Of a stretch of 13,676 bases of DNA, positions 5,117 to 12,970 are shown piece by piece. The notes under the pieces are model-generated. The model was not told where the DNA came from. It saw only the letters and a list, made by a program, of their open reading frames with translations, and ran no database searches. Each line of letters opens with the position of its first letter. Within the stretch, counting starts at the first letter, position 1. Source of the stretch: an uncultured Tissierellia bacterium (GTDB lineage: Bacteria > Bacillota > Clostridia > Tissierellales > Peptoniphilaceae); NCBI GenBank assembly GCA_937923265.1, contig CALAJY010000044.1, positions 1 to 13,676 on the forward strand. Direction: 5' to 3'. Position numbers and translations under genes: made by a program.

Positions 5117-8100
5117 ATGCGAAAGGGAAGATTGCAGCGGTTAGCTTCTTTTCTGCTGGCGCTGGCGGTGATGGTGTCCACGATGTCGAGGATACCGAGT
5201 CTTGCTGCCGGAACGGAAAAGGTGCCCACTCAGGCTGTGGGAGAAGCGGAAAGAAGCAAGCAGGAGAAGGGAAATGATGCGGATAAGGGGGATACTCTTT
5301 GGAACTTGCGGGATCAGGAGAAGATCGCCGGGAAGTTCAAGGTGGAGATTCAACTGCCGCAGGCGGAGGACCGGGCAGCGGTTCATTTCAATGGGAAAGA
5401 ATATTCGGTGGGAAAGCCGGGCAAGGCGGCACTTCATTACATCGCCGATGACATGGAAACGGATGCTTCCTGGGGAGCCTTGAATACCGTTTCGGTCAAT
5501 GGCTCCAAGGTCCTGCCCATTCATGGACCGAGCACGAAGACAAGAGCGGAGGCGATGACCGTTTTGGACGGGGTGACTCTCAGGTATGGAAAAGAGAACG
5601 TCATCACGGTGTATGCCGGAAATCCTGCGACGAGCTACCGCGAGGATCAGGCACCATCGATTCGAAATTATGATGATTTTAAGCTGAGCAAGATGGAGCT
5701 GACGTTACCCAGTGGTCAGGTCATTTCGCCCACCAAGATTCGTGGCTATCAGGCGGATAACAAAGAGGTCCCCGTTGCAAAAGCGAACCATGTGGTGGAA
5801 GAAACGTATGACCCGGAAAAAGACTATGGCATGGGGGATGGCGTCAAAGGATCCAACCTGAAGAAGTTTTATCGGATTGATTTCATCTATCAACTGCCTG
5901 CCTACCAACCGAAGGTGAGAGTGCTTACCCTAGATACGGAGGAACTAAACGGAGAGCAGCTGATTCAGCTTTTCCTGAACGGAAAAGAGGTGCGCCGTGC
6001 TACGCTGAATGTGGATAATCAAGCCCCCTCCATTCAACTTTCCAAAGAGTTTGAACAGGGACGGAAGGTATTGGCGAATGGAACCCCTCTGGGAGTTGCG
6101 GTCACGGACCGGAATGCCGTAAAGGACCTCGCCATTACTTTGGATGGCAAGGAGATTCCGAAAGACTACGTTTTTCAGGGAAAAGAGCTGGGACAGGACA
6201 ATCATGTTCTGAAGATCACGGCAACTGATGAATTAGGGAACCGAGGAGAAGCGTCCTACCTGGTTCGCATGGCGACTCCCGGTGCTCCTGAGCTTGCCGT
6301 CTCCTCCCAAAAAGACGGGGATCATGTCAAACTGATTGCGGAATTGAAGCAAGCGGGGAAGGACGATGCCGTCATCCACTTTTATAAGAAGGCACAAACG
6401 AATAGTAAAACCTATGTAGGCTTTTCGGAGAAACCGGCGGCCCATCTGGACACCGCCAGGAAAGCTGAGAAAAAGATCGGAGAAGGAGGCACTTCGGTAG
6501 TCAGCAAAACGGGCGAGCTTCCTTATGCTCTCTATGAGTGGAAAACGGAGAAAACAGAGGGAAAAATTCCCATGGACATTGCGGGAAGCATCCAAAAAGG
6601 GGAATCTCTGGCCCTGATGATTTATAATCCCTCGTCAAAGACATGGGACCAGCTGCAGACGAAAAAGAGCCAAGGACAGGTGCTGCATTTTTCCGTAAGT
6701 CCCGAGATTAAGAAGTACAGTGAGCAGGGAACACTACGGCTGGCCCTGGTTCCCGACTTGGTCGGAAATGGATCCAACAGAATGGCTTGGATTTCCGATA
6801 CCCAATTCTACACACAGCGCCAGCCCCTGATTGACGGAAAATATTATGAGCGCATGACCTCCTTCCTGAAAGGACAGTATGAATATGGGTCCATTGCCTA
6901 TGTGGCGCATACGGGAGACCTCACCCAGACGATTCCTAACGTGGAGTCGGAATATGTGATTGCCAGCCGTGCCCAGGACATCTTAGACCGGGCGGGTGTC
7001 CCCAATGGGGTGGTTTCCGGCAACCATGACGTGGGTCATAATCCGAAACAGGAAGACTACAGCATGTATAAAAAGTACTTTGGAGCAGATCGCTACAAGG
7101 ATAAGGCCTGGTTTGGCGGCCAGCTTCAAAACAACACGAGCCACTATGATCTGGTAACCATCGGGGGTCATGACTTCGTTGTCCTCTATCTTGGCTTGTA
7201 CCACGAGTTCGCTCCCGAGACGATCCAATGGGTCGACCAGGTGCTCACGCAGTATCCTCACAGAACCGCCATCGTTGCCCTGCATCAATATACCACCCTG
7301 GGGAAGACCGTAAATGGAGTGGTACAAGGGAAGTACTTTGTGAATTATCAGGGTCATGATACCCGGGAGCTCTTTGACCGTGTCCTCTCCCACTATGACA
7401 ATGTGAGAATGGTGCTCTGTGGTCATATTGCCGGGGTTTCACGAAAGACCAATCAGGGAAAGGGACAGTCGCAACCCGTTTTGGAACTGCTGGCGGACTA
7501 CCAGTCCTTACCGAATGGCGGAAATGGCTTTATCCGGTACATGACCTGGACTTCCAAGGGAATGGACACCACCACCTATTCGCCCATTCTCAATCGGTTT
7601 AATGGCTATGAGGCCGCCGATGACCACTTCCATGTCGACTTTAAGCCGGTGGAGAATTTACGAAAGTTTTCGGCTTATCCCCTTCTCGTCCGGGGGGACG
7701 AAGCGGACCATGCCCTGGGGAGCAAAACCCTGCAGGGATCCGGGCAGGCGGAACTGGTCTTAGACCAGAAAGACGTGGACTTTGCGCAATGGTACGCCAC
7801 GGCGGAAATCGGAGCAAGCAGGATCGTTAGCCAGGTTCAGACCCTGCCCAACTCCTTAGAGTCCAAAGAGGAAAGCCAATCCGATCAAGAGACCTCCTCG
7901 GAGAGCCGTCGGGAATCCGGCTCTTCCCCGGAAGACTCCACATCGGAATCCTCCTCTTCCGGCAGGGAATCCGGTGAGGAAGGAAAACCGGAAGAATCGT
8001 CCTCCCCGTCTCGTGACGAGAGCGAATCCTCCTCGTCTTCCAAAGCGGGAGCACCCGGCTCTTCGGCCTCTTCTTCCTGTCAATCGGGAGGGGAAGAGGA

Positions 8101-8281
8101 ACCGCAAGAGGCAGCCCATGGATCCTCGGGGCATGCCGAAAGCAGGAGAGAAGGCAAGCGGAACCGGGCAGGAAAGCAAGCGCCAACCACGGGAGATCCC
8201 ATTCTCTACTCGGTGGCCGGGCTCCTGTTCCTGACCCTCGCCCTGGAAAGCATCCGGAAGAAGGAAAAGGAAAGCAAATAA
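5117..8281 (+). CDS. Secreted, wall-anchored calcineurin-like metallophosphoesterase
   Basis: The 1054-residue product begins with a signal peptide (basic MRKGRLQR, hydrophobic SFLLALAVMVSTM, probable cleavage near SLAAG). A non-catalytic region of uncertain fold follows, then an Ig-like segment at about 300-392 (DNQAPSI to TATDELGNRGEASYLV). The metallophosphoesterase domain spans about 555-780: SDTQ (Asp561, Gln563), HTGDLT (Asp601), GNHD (Asn636, His637, Asp638), ALHQ (His723) and CGH (His770). A Ser/Glu-rich stalk (about 915-1015) leads to APTTGDP (1022-1028), a hydrophobic stretch and a KKEKESK tail, a sortase-type signal. It should hydrolyse a phosphoester outside the cell; the substrate cannot be told. 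The first motif has Gln where many relatives have His, and the last GH lacks the usual second His. I choose 5117 because AAAGGGG (5102-5108) lies 8 nt upstream; ATG 5111 and GTG 5093 are in-frame alternatives. It is monocistronic, between promoter 5028 and terminator 8296. Confidence 0.88.
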   Translation: MRKGRLQRLASFLLALAVMVSTMSRIPSLAAGTEKVPTQAVGEAERSKQEKGNDADKGDTLWNLRDQEKIAGKFKVEIQLPQAEDRAAVHFNGKEYSVGKPGKAALHYIADDMETDASWGALNTVSVNGSKVLPIHGPSTKTRAEAMTVLDGVTLRYGKENVITVYAGNPATSYREDQAPSIRNYDDFKLSKMELTLPSGQVISPTKIRGYQADNKEVPVAKANHVVEETYDPEKDYGMGDGVKGSNLKKFYRIDFIYQLPAYQPKVRVLTLDTEELNGEQLIQLFLNGKEVRRATLNVDNQAPSIQLSKEFEQGRKVLANGTPLGVAVTDRNAVKDLAITLDGKEIPKDYVFQGKELGQDNHVLKITATDELGNRGEASYLVRMATPGAPELAVSSQKDGDHVKLIAELKQAGKDDAVIHFYKKAQTNSKTYVGFSEKPAAHLDTARKAEKKIGEGGTSVVSKTGELPYALYEWKTEKTEGKIPMDIAGSIQKGESLALMIYNPSSKTWDQLQTKKSQGQVLHFSVSPEIKKYSEQGTLRLALVPDLVGNGSNRMAWISDTQFYTQRQPLIDGKYYERMTSFLKGQYEYGSIAYVAHTGDLTQTIPNVESEYVIASRAQDILDRAGVPNGVVSGNHDVGHNPKQEDYSMYKKYFGADRYKDKAWFGGQLQNNTSHYDLVTIGGHDFVVLYLGLYHEFAPETIQWVDQVLTQYPHRTAIVALHQYTTLGKTVNGVVQGKYFVNYQGHDTRELFDRVLSHYDNVRMVLCGHIAGVSRKTNQGKGQSQPVLELLADYQSLPNGGNGFIRYMTWTSKGMDTTTYSPILNRFNGYEAADDHFHVDFKPVENLRKFSAYPLLVRGDEADHALGSKTLQGSGQAELVLDQKDVDFAQWYATAEIGASRIVSQVQTLPNSLESKEESQSDQETSSESRRESGSSPEDSTSESSSSGRESGEEGKPEESSSPSRDESESSSSSKAGAPGSSASSSCQSGGEEEPQEAAHGSSGHAESRREGKRNRAGKQAPTTGDPILYSVAGLLFLTLALESIRKKEKESK

Positions 8282-8295
8282 CGGACCTGTTGCGG

Positions 8296-8328
8296 AAAAA
8301 GTCCTGCCCTTGGGGCAGGACTTTTTTT
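8296..8328 (+). terminator. Intrinsic terminator of the phosphoesterase gene
   Basis: GTCCTGCCC (8301-8309), loop TTG, GGGCAGGAC (8313-8321), followed by seven Ts (8322-8328). Five As at 8296-8300 extend the stem, so it may also work for the opposite strand. Confidence 0.93.
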
Positions 8329-8385
8329 CTTTCCGAGCCCTTGGTCCCGCTATGATAAGATAGGGACAATGTGGAGGAGAAAACA

Positions 8386-9600
8386 ATGAAGTATGATTTT
8401 ACGACCGTCTATGATCGAAGAGGAAAAGATTCCCTGGCAGCGGATGGGCCGGGGACCAGTCCGGGCTACGCACCGGGAGCCTGTGGTCCGGGATTTACGC
8501 CGATTCCCATGTGGATTGCGGACATGAACTTCGCCACTTTTCCGGGGGTGGTGGAGGCCCTGATACGGCGATCTTCCTATCCGCTCTATGGCTATTTTGC
8601 CCCCGGAGATGCCTATTTTAACGCCATCCTTCGCTGGCAAAAAGAGCGAAACGGGGTGGAGGACCTTTGCCGTGAGGACATCGGCTATGAGAATAGCGTG
8701 TTGGGAGGGGTGGTCAGCTGCTTAAAAGCGGTCACGCAGCCCGGCGATGGGGTCCTGGTGCATGAACCGGTGTATGCGGGCTTTCTGAAATGCCTGAAAG
8801 CCAATGACCGGCTTCCCGTCCTGTCCCCGCTCATCCCGGATCACGGGCTTATGACCATGGACTATGCGGACATGGAGGAGAAGATCCAGAAGCACCGGCT
8901 CAAGGTGGTCATCCTGTGTAATCCGCACAATCCGACGGGTCGCGCCTGGACGCGAGAAGAGCTCCGCCGGGCCATGACCCTCTTCCGGAAGTATGACCTG
9001 ACCGTGATTGCGGATGAAATCTGGTCCGACCTGATGCTTCCCGGCTTCCATCATGTTCCGGTGGCCTCTGTCTCGGAAGATGCCCGCCATCGCACGGCTT
9101 CGTTTTATGCCCCCTCCAAGACCTTCAATCTCGCGGGCCTGATTGCCGCCTACCACATTATCTATTCGCCCGAGCTCCGCCAACGGGTGGAAGAAATCGG
9201 CAAGGCCACCTACTACAACCGGCTCAATGTCCTGTCCATGCATGCCCTCCAAGGGGCCTATTGCAAGGAGGGCGGGGACTGGGTGGACCAGCTTCGGCAG
9301 CAGCTGAGAGACAATATGCAGAAGATGCAATCCTATTTGGAGACCGTCCCCGGCCTCCGCTTCCCTCATCCGCAGGCAACCTATATGCTCTTCGTGGATG
9401 TCAAAGAATATCTGCGGGTCCATTCCCTGACCATGGAAGAGCTGGAGGACCGCCTCTGGTCCTGTGGGGTCATGGTCCAGGATGGTCGCCAGTTCCACGG
9501 CATGACCCACCTACGGATGAATCTTGCCCTCCCCCCCAAGCAGCTGGAGAAAGCGATTCGGCGAATGAAGAAGTATGTCTTTACCGACGAGAAAGGATGA
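8386..9600 (+). CDS. PatB/MalY-type PLP-dependent C-S lyase (aminotransferase class I fold)
   Basis: The 404-residue product has the PatB/MalY pattern: MKYDFTTVYDRRGKDS at the start, PIPMWIADMNFATFPGVVEAL, then YPLYGYF. These are the marks of aminotransferase-fold enzymes that act as cystathionine or cysteine beta-lyases. PLP-site residues are visible: Asn182 in NPHNPTGRAW, Asp210 in VIADEIWSDL, and the PLP lysine Lys245 in APSKTFNLAGL. The expected reaction is beta-elimination from cystathionine, cysteine or similar thioether amino acids, giving pyruvate, ammonia and a thiol. I choose ATG 8386: GGAGGAG (8373-8379) lies 6 nt upstream. The in-frame GTG at 8371 overlaps that ribosome binding site and is less likely. 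It is followed directly by the HAD gene at 9603 and probably shares its transcript. With mgl it is the second sulfur amino acid lyase in the window. True aminotransferase activity cannot be excluded. Confidence 0.88.
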   Translation: MKYDFTTVYDRRGKDSLAADGPGTSPGYAPGACGPGFTPIPMWIADMNFATFPGVVEALIRRSSYPLYGYFAPGDAYFNAILRWQKERNGVEDLCREDIGYENSVLGGVVSCLKAVTQPGDGVLVHEPVYAGFLKCLKANDRLPVLSPLIPDHGLMTMDYADMEEKIQKHRLKVVILCNPHNPTGRAWTREELRRAMTLFRKYDLTVIADEIWSDLMLPGFHHVPVASVSEDARHRTASFYAPSKTFNLAGLIAAYHIIYSPELRQRVEEIGKATYYNRLNVLSMHALQGAYCKEGGDWVDQLRQQLRDNMQKMQSYLETVPGLRFPHPQATYMLFVDVKEYLRVHSLTMEELEDRLWSCGVMVQDGRQFHGMTHLRMNLALPPKQLEKAIRRMKKYVFTDEKG

Positions 9601-9602
9601 TC

Positions 9603-10205
9603 ATGAAGATTGCCATTGATATTGACGATACCCTGACCGATTCCTACGACTATTTTCAGCCCCATGTTGCCCAATTTTTTGGAAAAGACCCTTCCCTTTT
9701 GAAGGCTCGGCGGATTTCCTATGCGAATATCCCTCCGGAATGGGGGAAGGAAGTGGACTTCGCCCACGCCTTTTATGATCGCCTTGTTCCGTCTACCCCC
9801 TTTAAAGCCGGTGCCGCAGAGGGAATGAAAGCATTGAAGGCATGGGGTCATGAGCTGGTGATCATCACCGGTCGAACTAAGGACTTCTATCTCGATCCCT
9901 ACGCCACCACTCGGGAAGAATTGCAGCGAGGGGGCATCGTCTACGACAAACTCATTTGCACCCTGGAGAAAGCAGATGCCTGCCGGAGAGAGGGCATCAC
10001 CCTTCTGGTGGATGACATGCCCCACAATTGCAGGCGTGCCGAAGAGGTCGGCGTCTCCGCCCTTCTCTTTGCCTCTCCCATGAACCAAGGAAATCGACAG
10101 GGCCTGCAGGCGGTAACCAGCTGGCCGGACCTGCTGGAACGGATAAGAACCGGAAACTTTCAGCCCTTTCCGGGTCATCGTCGCTGCGGCCGAGAACTTG
10201 GGTGA
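9603..10205 (+). CDS. HAD-superfamily 5'-nucleotidase-like phosphatase
   Basis: The 200-residue product starts MKIAIDIDDTLTDS, HAD motif I with nucleophile Asp6 and acid/base Asp8. It contains ELVIITGRT (motif II Thr), a Lys in YDKLICTLEKADAC (motif III candidate), and LLVDDMPHNC (motif IV acidic pair). Size and motif I resemble cytosolic NT5C/YqfW-type 5'(3')-nucleotidases, so hydrolysis of a (deoxy)nucleoside monophosphate is the best guess; the substrate is not proven. An ATG at 9597 overlaps the TGA of the upstream gene (ATGA). I prefer 9603 because AAAGG (9592-9596) is 6 nt from it but directly abuts 9597. Either way the gene is translationally coupled to the C-S lyase. It lies 570 nt upstream of nrdD but is separated from it by repeats, a terminator-like hairpin and a new promoter. 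Confidence 0.82.
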   Translation: MKIAIDIDDTLTDSYDYFQPHVAQFFGKDPSLLKARRISYANIPPEWGKEVDFAHAFYDRLVPSTPFKAGAAEGMKALKAWGHELVIITGRTKDFYLDPYATTREELQRGGIVYDKLICTLEKADACRREGITLLVDDMPHNCRRAEEVGVSALLFASPMNQGNRQGLQAVTSWPDLLERIRTGNFQPFPGHRRCGRELG

Positions 10206-10382
10206 GTGGATGGCTTGAACGGAGAGACGGGAGCCGAGTGACCTAGGAGAAGTGCGGGACGAGAACAAGTGGAGTGGGGAGCACCAAGCAAAAAGCCAGG
10301 GACGGTGCGGAAAGGGTGTCCGGTACCAACTGATGCAAGAAGGAGTATTGAGCCGGAAGGAACCGAGATGCCAGGGGAAAAC

Positions 10383-10418
10383 TCCTGGGAAAAGTGCGAA
10401 AAAGGGGATTTCCCAGGG
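10383..10418 (-). repeat. Palindromic repeat unit B1
   Basis: On the + strand TCCTGGGAAA (10383-10392), a 16-nt centre, then TTTCCCAGGG (10409-10418). The centre has AAAAAGGGG, so it matches the family (CCCC, then TTTTT) when read on the - strand. One arm mismatch; 36 bp. Confidence 0.8.
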
Positions 10419-10426
10419 TGCAGTTC

Positions 10427-10461
10427 CCCTGGGAAATTGTGAAAAAGAGGGTTTCCCAGGG
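10427..10461 (-). repeat. Palindromic repeat unit B2
   Basis: CCCTGGGAAA (10427-10436), 15-nt centre, TTTCCCAGGG (10452-10461), perfect arms. The centre reads CCCTCTTTTTCACAA on the - strand, matching the family loop. It lies 8 nt from B1, the same spacing as between A1 and A2. Confidence 0.85.
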
Positions 10462-10580
10462 TCGAGGACCCTCCTGACGCGCTCGCACCCGCCCGCACCG
10501 CCGCTCCCCTAACCGGTGCTCCCTTCCGTGGAGACGCACGCATGATCCGGATAGCCCGGCTTCCGCAAATGTTCGTTTTT

Positions 10581-10611
10581 AGGGCTTTTTTAGCCCTGTT
10601 TTATTTTATTC
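10581..10611 (+). terminator. Probable intrinsic terminator upstream of nrdD
   Basis: AGGGCT (10581-10586) and AGCCCT (10592-10597) form a 6-bp stem around TTTTT, followed by the T-rich run GTTTTATTTTATT. It would stop read-through from the C-S lyase/nucleotidase unit before the nrdD promoter. Confidence 0.6.
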
Positions 10612-10660
10612 CGTCATATTTCAGAAAATATCGAATCTTATTTCAAGTTTCCGTTTCATC

Positions 10661-10689
10661 TTGCTAGGCACAATATATAGAGGTACAAT
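10661..10689 (+). promoter_or_regulatory. Promoter of nrdD-nrdG
   Basis: TTGCTA (10661-10666) and TACAAT (10684-10689) are spaced exactly 17 bp. The start point would be near 10696, about 80 nt before nrdD. The spacer is filled by the first NrdR-like box. Confidence 0.65.
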
Positions 10690-10715
10690 AGGGGCGTATT
10701 AACTATATGTACAGA
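10668..10715. promoter_or_regulatory. Pair of NrdR boxes
   Basis: Box 1 (10668-10683) has core CAATATATAG; box 2 (10700-10715) has core CTATATGTAC. Both resemble the 16-bp NrdR consensus with its CWATATWTWG-like centre. They are separated by 16 bp (32 bp centre to centre, about three helical turns), as is usual for NrdR box pairs. Box 1 fills the -35/-10 spacer and box 2 covers the region just after the start point, which fits repression. NrdR is the zinc/ATP-cone repressor of ribonucleotide reductase genes; its gene is not in this window. Box 2 is the weaker match. Confidence 0.7.
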
Positions 10716-10774
10716 GTCTGAAGGATTTTTCGGACCATAGACTGGGATAAAACAGCGGCAAGAAAGGAAATGGG

Positions 10775-12970
10775 ATGGAAGCGATTCGGGAGAAAGAGAC
10801 AAGCAAGACCGGTGAAAAAACGCCAAGGGTTATCAAACGGGACGGCAGCGAGGTCGCCTTTCAGCGAGAGAAGATTGTCGCTGCGATTGAAAAGGCCATG
10901 AATTCGTCTTCGGGGATTTACGAGGTCGGATTGGCGGAGCGGATTGCGCGAGAAATCGAAGACCAGGCCATGACCCTGCTTCGGCCCATGACCATCCATA
11001 CGATCGAGGAACAGGTCTACTACAAGCTCACCGCCTATGGGAATGTGGCAACGGCAAAGGCCTATGAGTCCTACCGGTCGGTGCAGGAATTCAAACGCCA
11101 TGCCAACACCATCGATTCGGATATCATGGGAATTCTCAACCTGACCAATGAGGACGTGATGAATGAGAATTCCAATAAAAATGCCGCGATCGTTTCCACC
11201 CAGAGAGATCTGATTGCGGGAGAGGTATCGAAGGATGCCGCACGGAGACTCTTGATTCCCACGGATATCGTCATGGCCCATGACAATGGAGCCATCCACT
11301 TCCATGATATGGACTATATTATCCAACCCATGTTTAACTGCTGTCTGATCAATTTAGAGGACATGCTGAAGAACGGAACCTGTATCAATGGCAAGAAGAT
11401 CGATACGCCGAAGAGCTTCCAGGTTGCCTGCACGGTGACCACGCAGATCATCGCCCAGGTCGCCTCGGGCCAGTATGGGGGCCAGTCCATCAATGGCGTT
11501 GACCGCATTCTTGCCCCCTATGTGCGAAAGAGCTTCAAGAAATATTTCAAGGATGCCCTGGATGACCAGGTGAATTTCTATGGCATGGAGCCGGATGAAG
11601 AGAAGGCGGAAGAGGTGGCCTGGAAGAGAACCCGCAAGGAAGTGCGGGATGGAATCCAGACCATGCAGTACCAGATTAACACCCTGATGACCACCAATGG
11701 GCAGGCTCCCTTTGTCACCCTCTTCATGTATTTCCAGCCGGGCTATGAATATGAAAAAGAGGCAGCCATGATCACGGAGGAGATTCTCCGCCAGCGGTTG
11801 GAGGGCATCAAGAATGAGGCTAACGTCTATGTGACCCCGGCCTTTCCCAAGCTCATCTATGTGCTGGATGAACACAATGTGCATGAAGACACCCCCTATT
11901 ACTATCTCACCAAGCTGGCGGCAAAGTGCACGGCGAAGAGGATGTACCCGGACTATATTTCCGCCAAGAAGATGCAGGAGCTCTATCAAGGCAATGTGTT
12001 TGCTCCCATGGGTTGCCGCAGTTTCCTCAGTCCCTGGAAGAATGAGAAGGGGGAGTATGTATTCGACGGCCGCTTCAACATGGGAGTGGTCAGCCTTAAC
12101 CTGCCACAGATCGGCATTCTATCGGGCCCCGATGAGGAAAGATACTTTGAGATTTTGGAGAAGCGGCTGGAATTGTGTAAGAAAGCCCTCCTCTTCCGCT
12201 ATGACCTGTTGAAGGATGTGACCAGCGATGTTTCTCCCATCCACTGGCAATATGGTGCCATTGCCCGACTCAAGCCCCATGAACCGATCAGAAACCTCCT
12301 AAAGGGCGGCTATGCCACCATTTCCCTGGGATACATTGGCATGTATGAGGCCTCCATCCTGGTCACGGGAAAGACGCACACCTCGGAAGAGGGTCATCGC
12401 TTCGCCATCCGGGTCATCGATCGGCTCCGGAAGGCGGTGGATGACTGGAAAGCGGAGACCGGTCTGGGCTTTGCCCTTTACGGAACGCCCGCAGAAAACC
12501 TGACCAACCGCTTTGCCAAAATCGACCTGGCACGTTTTGGATCCATTCCCGATGTGACCGACAAGGGCTATTACACCAACAGCTACCATGTGGATGTGCG
12601 GGAGCCCATCAGTGTCTTCGATAAATTTGACTTTGAGAGCGAATTCCAGGAGCGGTCCACGGGAGGCATGATCTCCTATGCGGAGATTCCCAACATGACC
12701 CATAACATTCCCGCCGTGCTCACCATGGTCAAATACATCTATGATCATATTCTCTATGGAGAGTTCAACACCAAGTCGGACTACTGTCATGCGTGTGGCT
12801 TTGATGGGGAGATCATCGTCAACGATGACAACGAGTGGGAGTGCCCCCAGTGTCACAACAAGGACCGGTCCAAATTGACGGTGATTCGTCGGACCTGTGG
12901 ATATTTGGGAGAAAATTTCTGGAACGAGGGAAGGACCAAGGAGATTAAAGCAAGGGTGTTGCATATCTGA
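10775..12970 (+). CDS. nrdD: Anaerobic (class III) ribonucleoside-triphosphate reductase
   Basis: The 731-residue product reduces ribonucleoside triphosphates to deoxynucleotides under anoxia, using a glycyl radical. An N-terminal ATP-cone (about residues 17-110, starting PRVIKRDGSEVAF) senses ATP/dATP for allosteric control. The barrel domain includes FHDMDYIIQPMFNCCLIN, GGQSINGVDR and FAPMGCRSFLSPW. Near the end, four cysteines (671, 674, 690, 693; CHAC and CPQC) form the zinc site, and RRTCGYLG carries the radical glycine, Gly709. All key elements are intact and the length is normal. The ATG at 10775 has AAAGG (10763-10767) 7 nt upstream. The gene overlaps nrdG by one base (TGATG), so the two are translationally coupled. 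It lies behind a promoter with two NrdR-like boxes. Confidence 0.97.
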   Translation: MEAIREKETSKTGEKTPRVIKRDGSEVAFQREKIVAAIEKAMNSSSGIYEVGLAERIAREIEDQAMTLLRPMTIHTIEEQVYYKLTAYGNVATAKAYESYRSVQEFKRHANTIDSDIMGILNLTNEDVMNENSNKNAAIVSTQRDLIAGEVSKDAARRLLIPTDIVMAHDNGAIHFHDMDYIIQPMFNCCLINLEDMLKNGTCINGKKIDTPKSFQVACTVTTQIIAQVASGQYGGQSINGVDRILAPYVRKSFKKYFKDALDDQVNFYGMEPDEEKAEEVAWKRTRKEVRDGIQTMQYQINTLMTTNGQAPFVTLFMYFQPGYEYEKEAAMITEEILRQRLEGIKNEANVYVTPAFPKLIYVLDEHNVHEDTPYYYLTKLAAKCTAKRMYPDYISAKKMQELYQGNVFAPMGCRSFLSPWKNEKGEYVFDGRFNMGVVSLNLPQIGILSGPDEERYFEILEKRLELCKKALLFRYDLLKDVTSDVSPIHWQYGAIARLKPHEPIRNLLKGGYATISLGYIGMYEASILVTGKTHTSEEGHRFAIRVIDRLRKAVDDWKAETGLGFALYGTPAENLTNRFAKIDLARFGSIPDVTDKGYYTNSYHVDVREPISVFDKFDFESEFQERSTGGMISYAEIPNMTHNIPAVLTMVKYIYDHILYGEFNTKSDYCHACGFDGEIIVNDDNEWECPQCHNKDRSKLTVIRRTCGYLGENFWNEGRTKEIKARVLHI

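Larger units (their letters stand above)
10206..10580. other. Non-coding stretch holding a pair of palindromic repeats
   Basis: No credible gene was seen. The pair of 35-36 bp units (10383-10418, 10427-10461) lies within an outer 9-bp inverted repeat, GGGAGCACC (10277-10285) with GGTGCTCCC (10515-10523). A small hairpin AGGGTC-GAG-GACCCT (10458-10472) directly follows the second unit. The rest shows nothing recognisable. Confidence 0.55.

Noticed and set aside
8351..8361. TATGATAAGAT as -10 of a promoter for the C-S lyase gene
   Set aside because: The -10 is good, but no -35 hexamer is seen at 16-18 bp upstream, so I do not list it, although a promoter between the terminator at 8328 and the gene must exist.
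7827..8386. - strand frames opposite the 3' end of the phosphoesterase gene
   Set aside because: They mirror the Ser/Glu-rich stalk (giving Arg/Pro/Phe-rich products) and run through the terminator.
8722..9510. 262-residue frame on the - strand inside the C-S lyase gene
   Set aside because: It is an antisense shadow of a well-conserved PLP enzyme, His/Gly-rich without a family match. The same applies to - strand frames at 3242-3913, 9381-10268, 11354-11989, 12299-12982 and 12853-13323.
10243..10543. Overlapping frames of 86-122 codons on both strands around the B repeats
   Set aside because: The frames are open because of the GC-rich repeats. The products are low-complexity, there is no ribosome binding site, and the pairs on opposite strands shadow each other.
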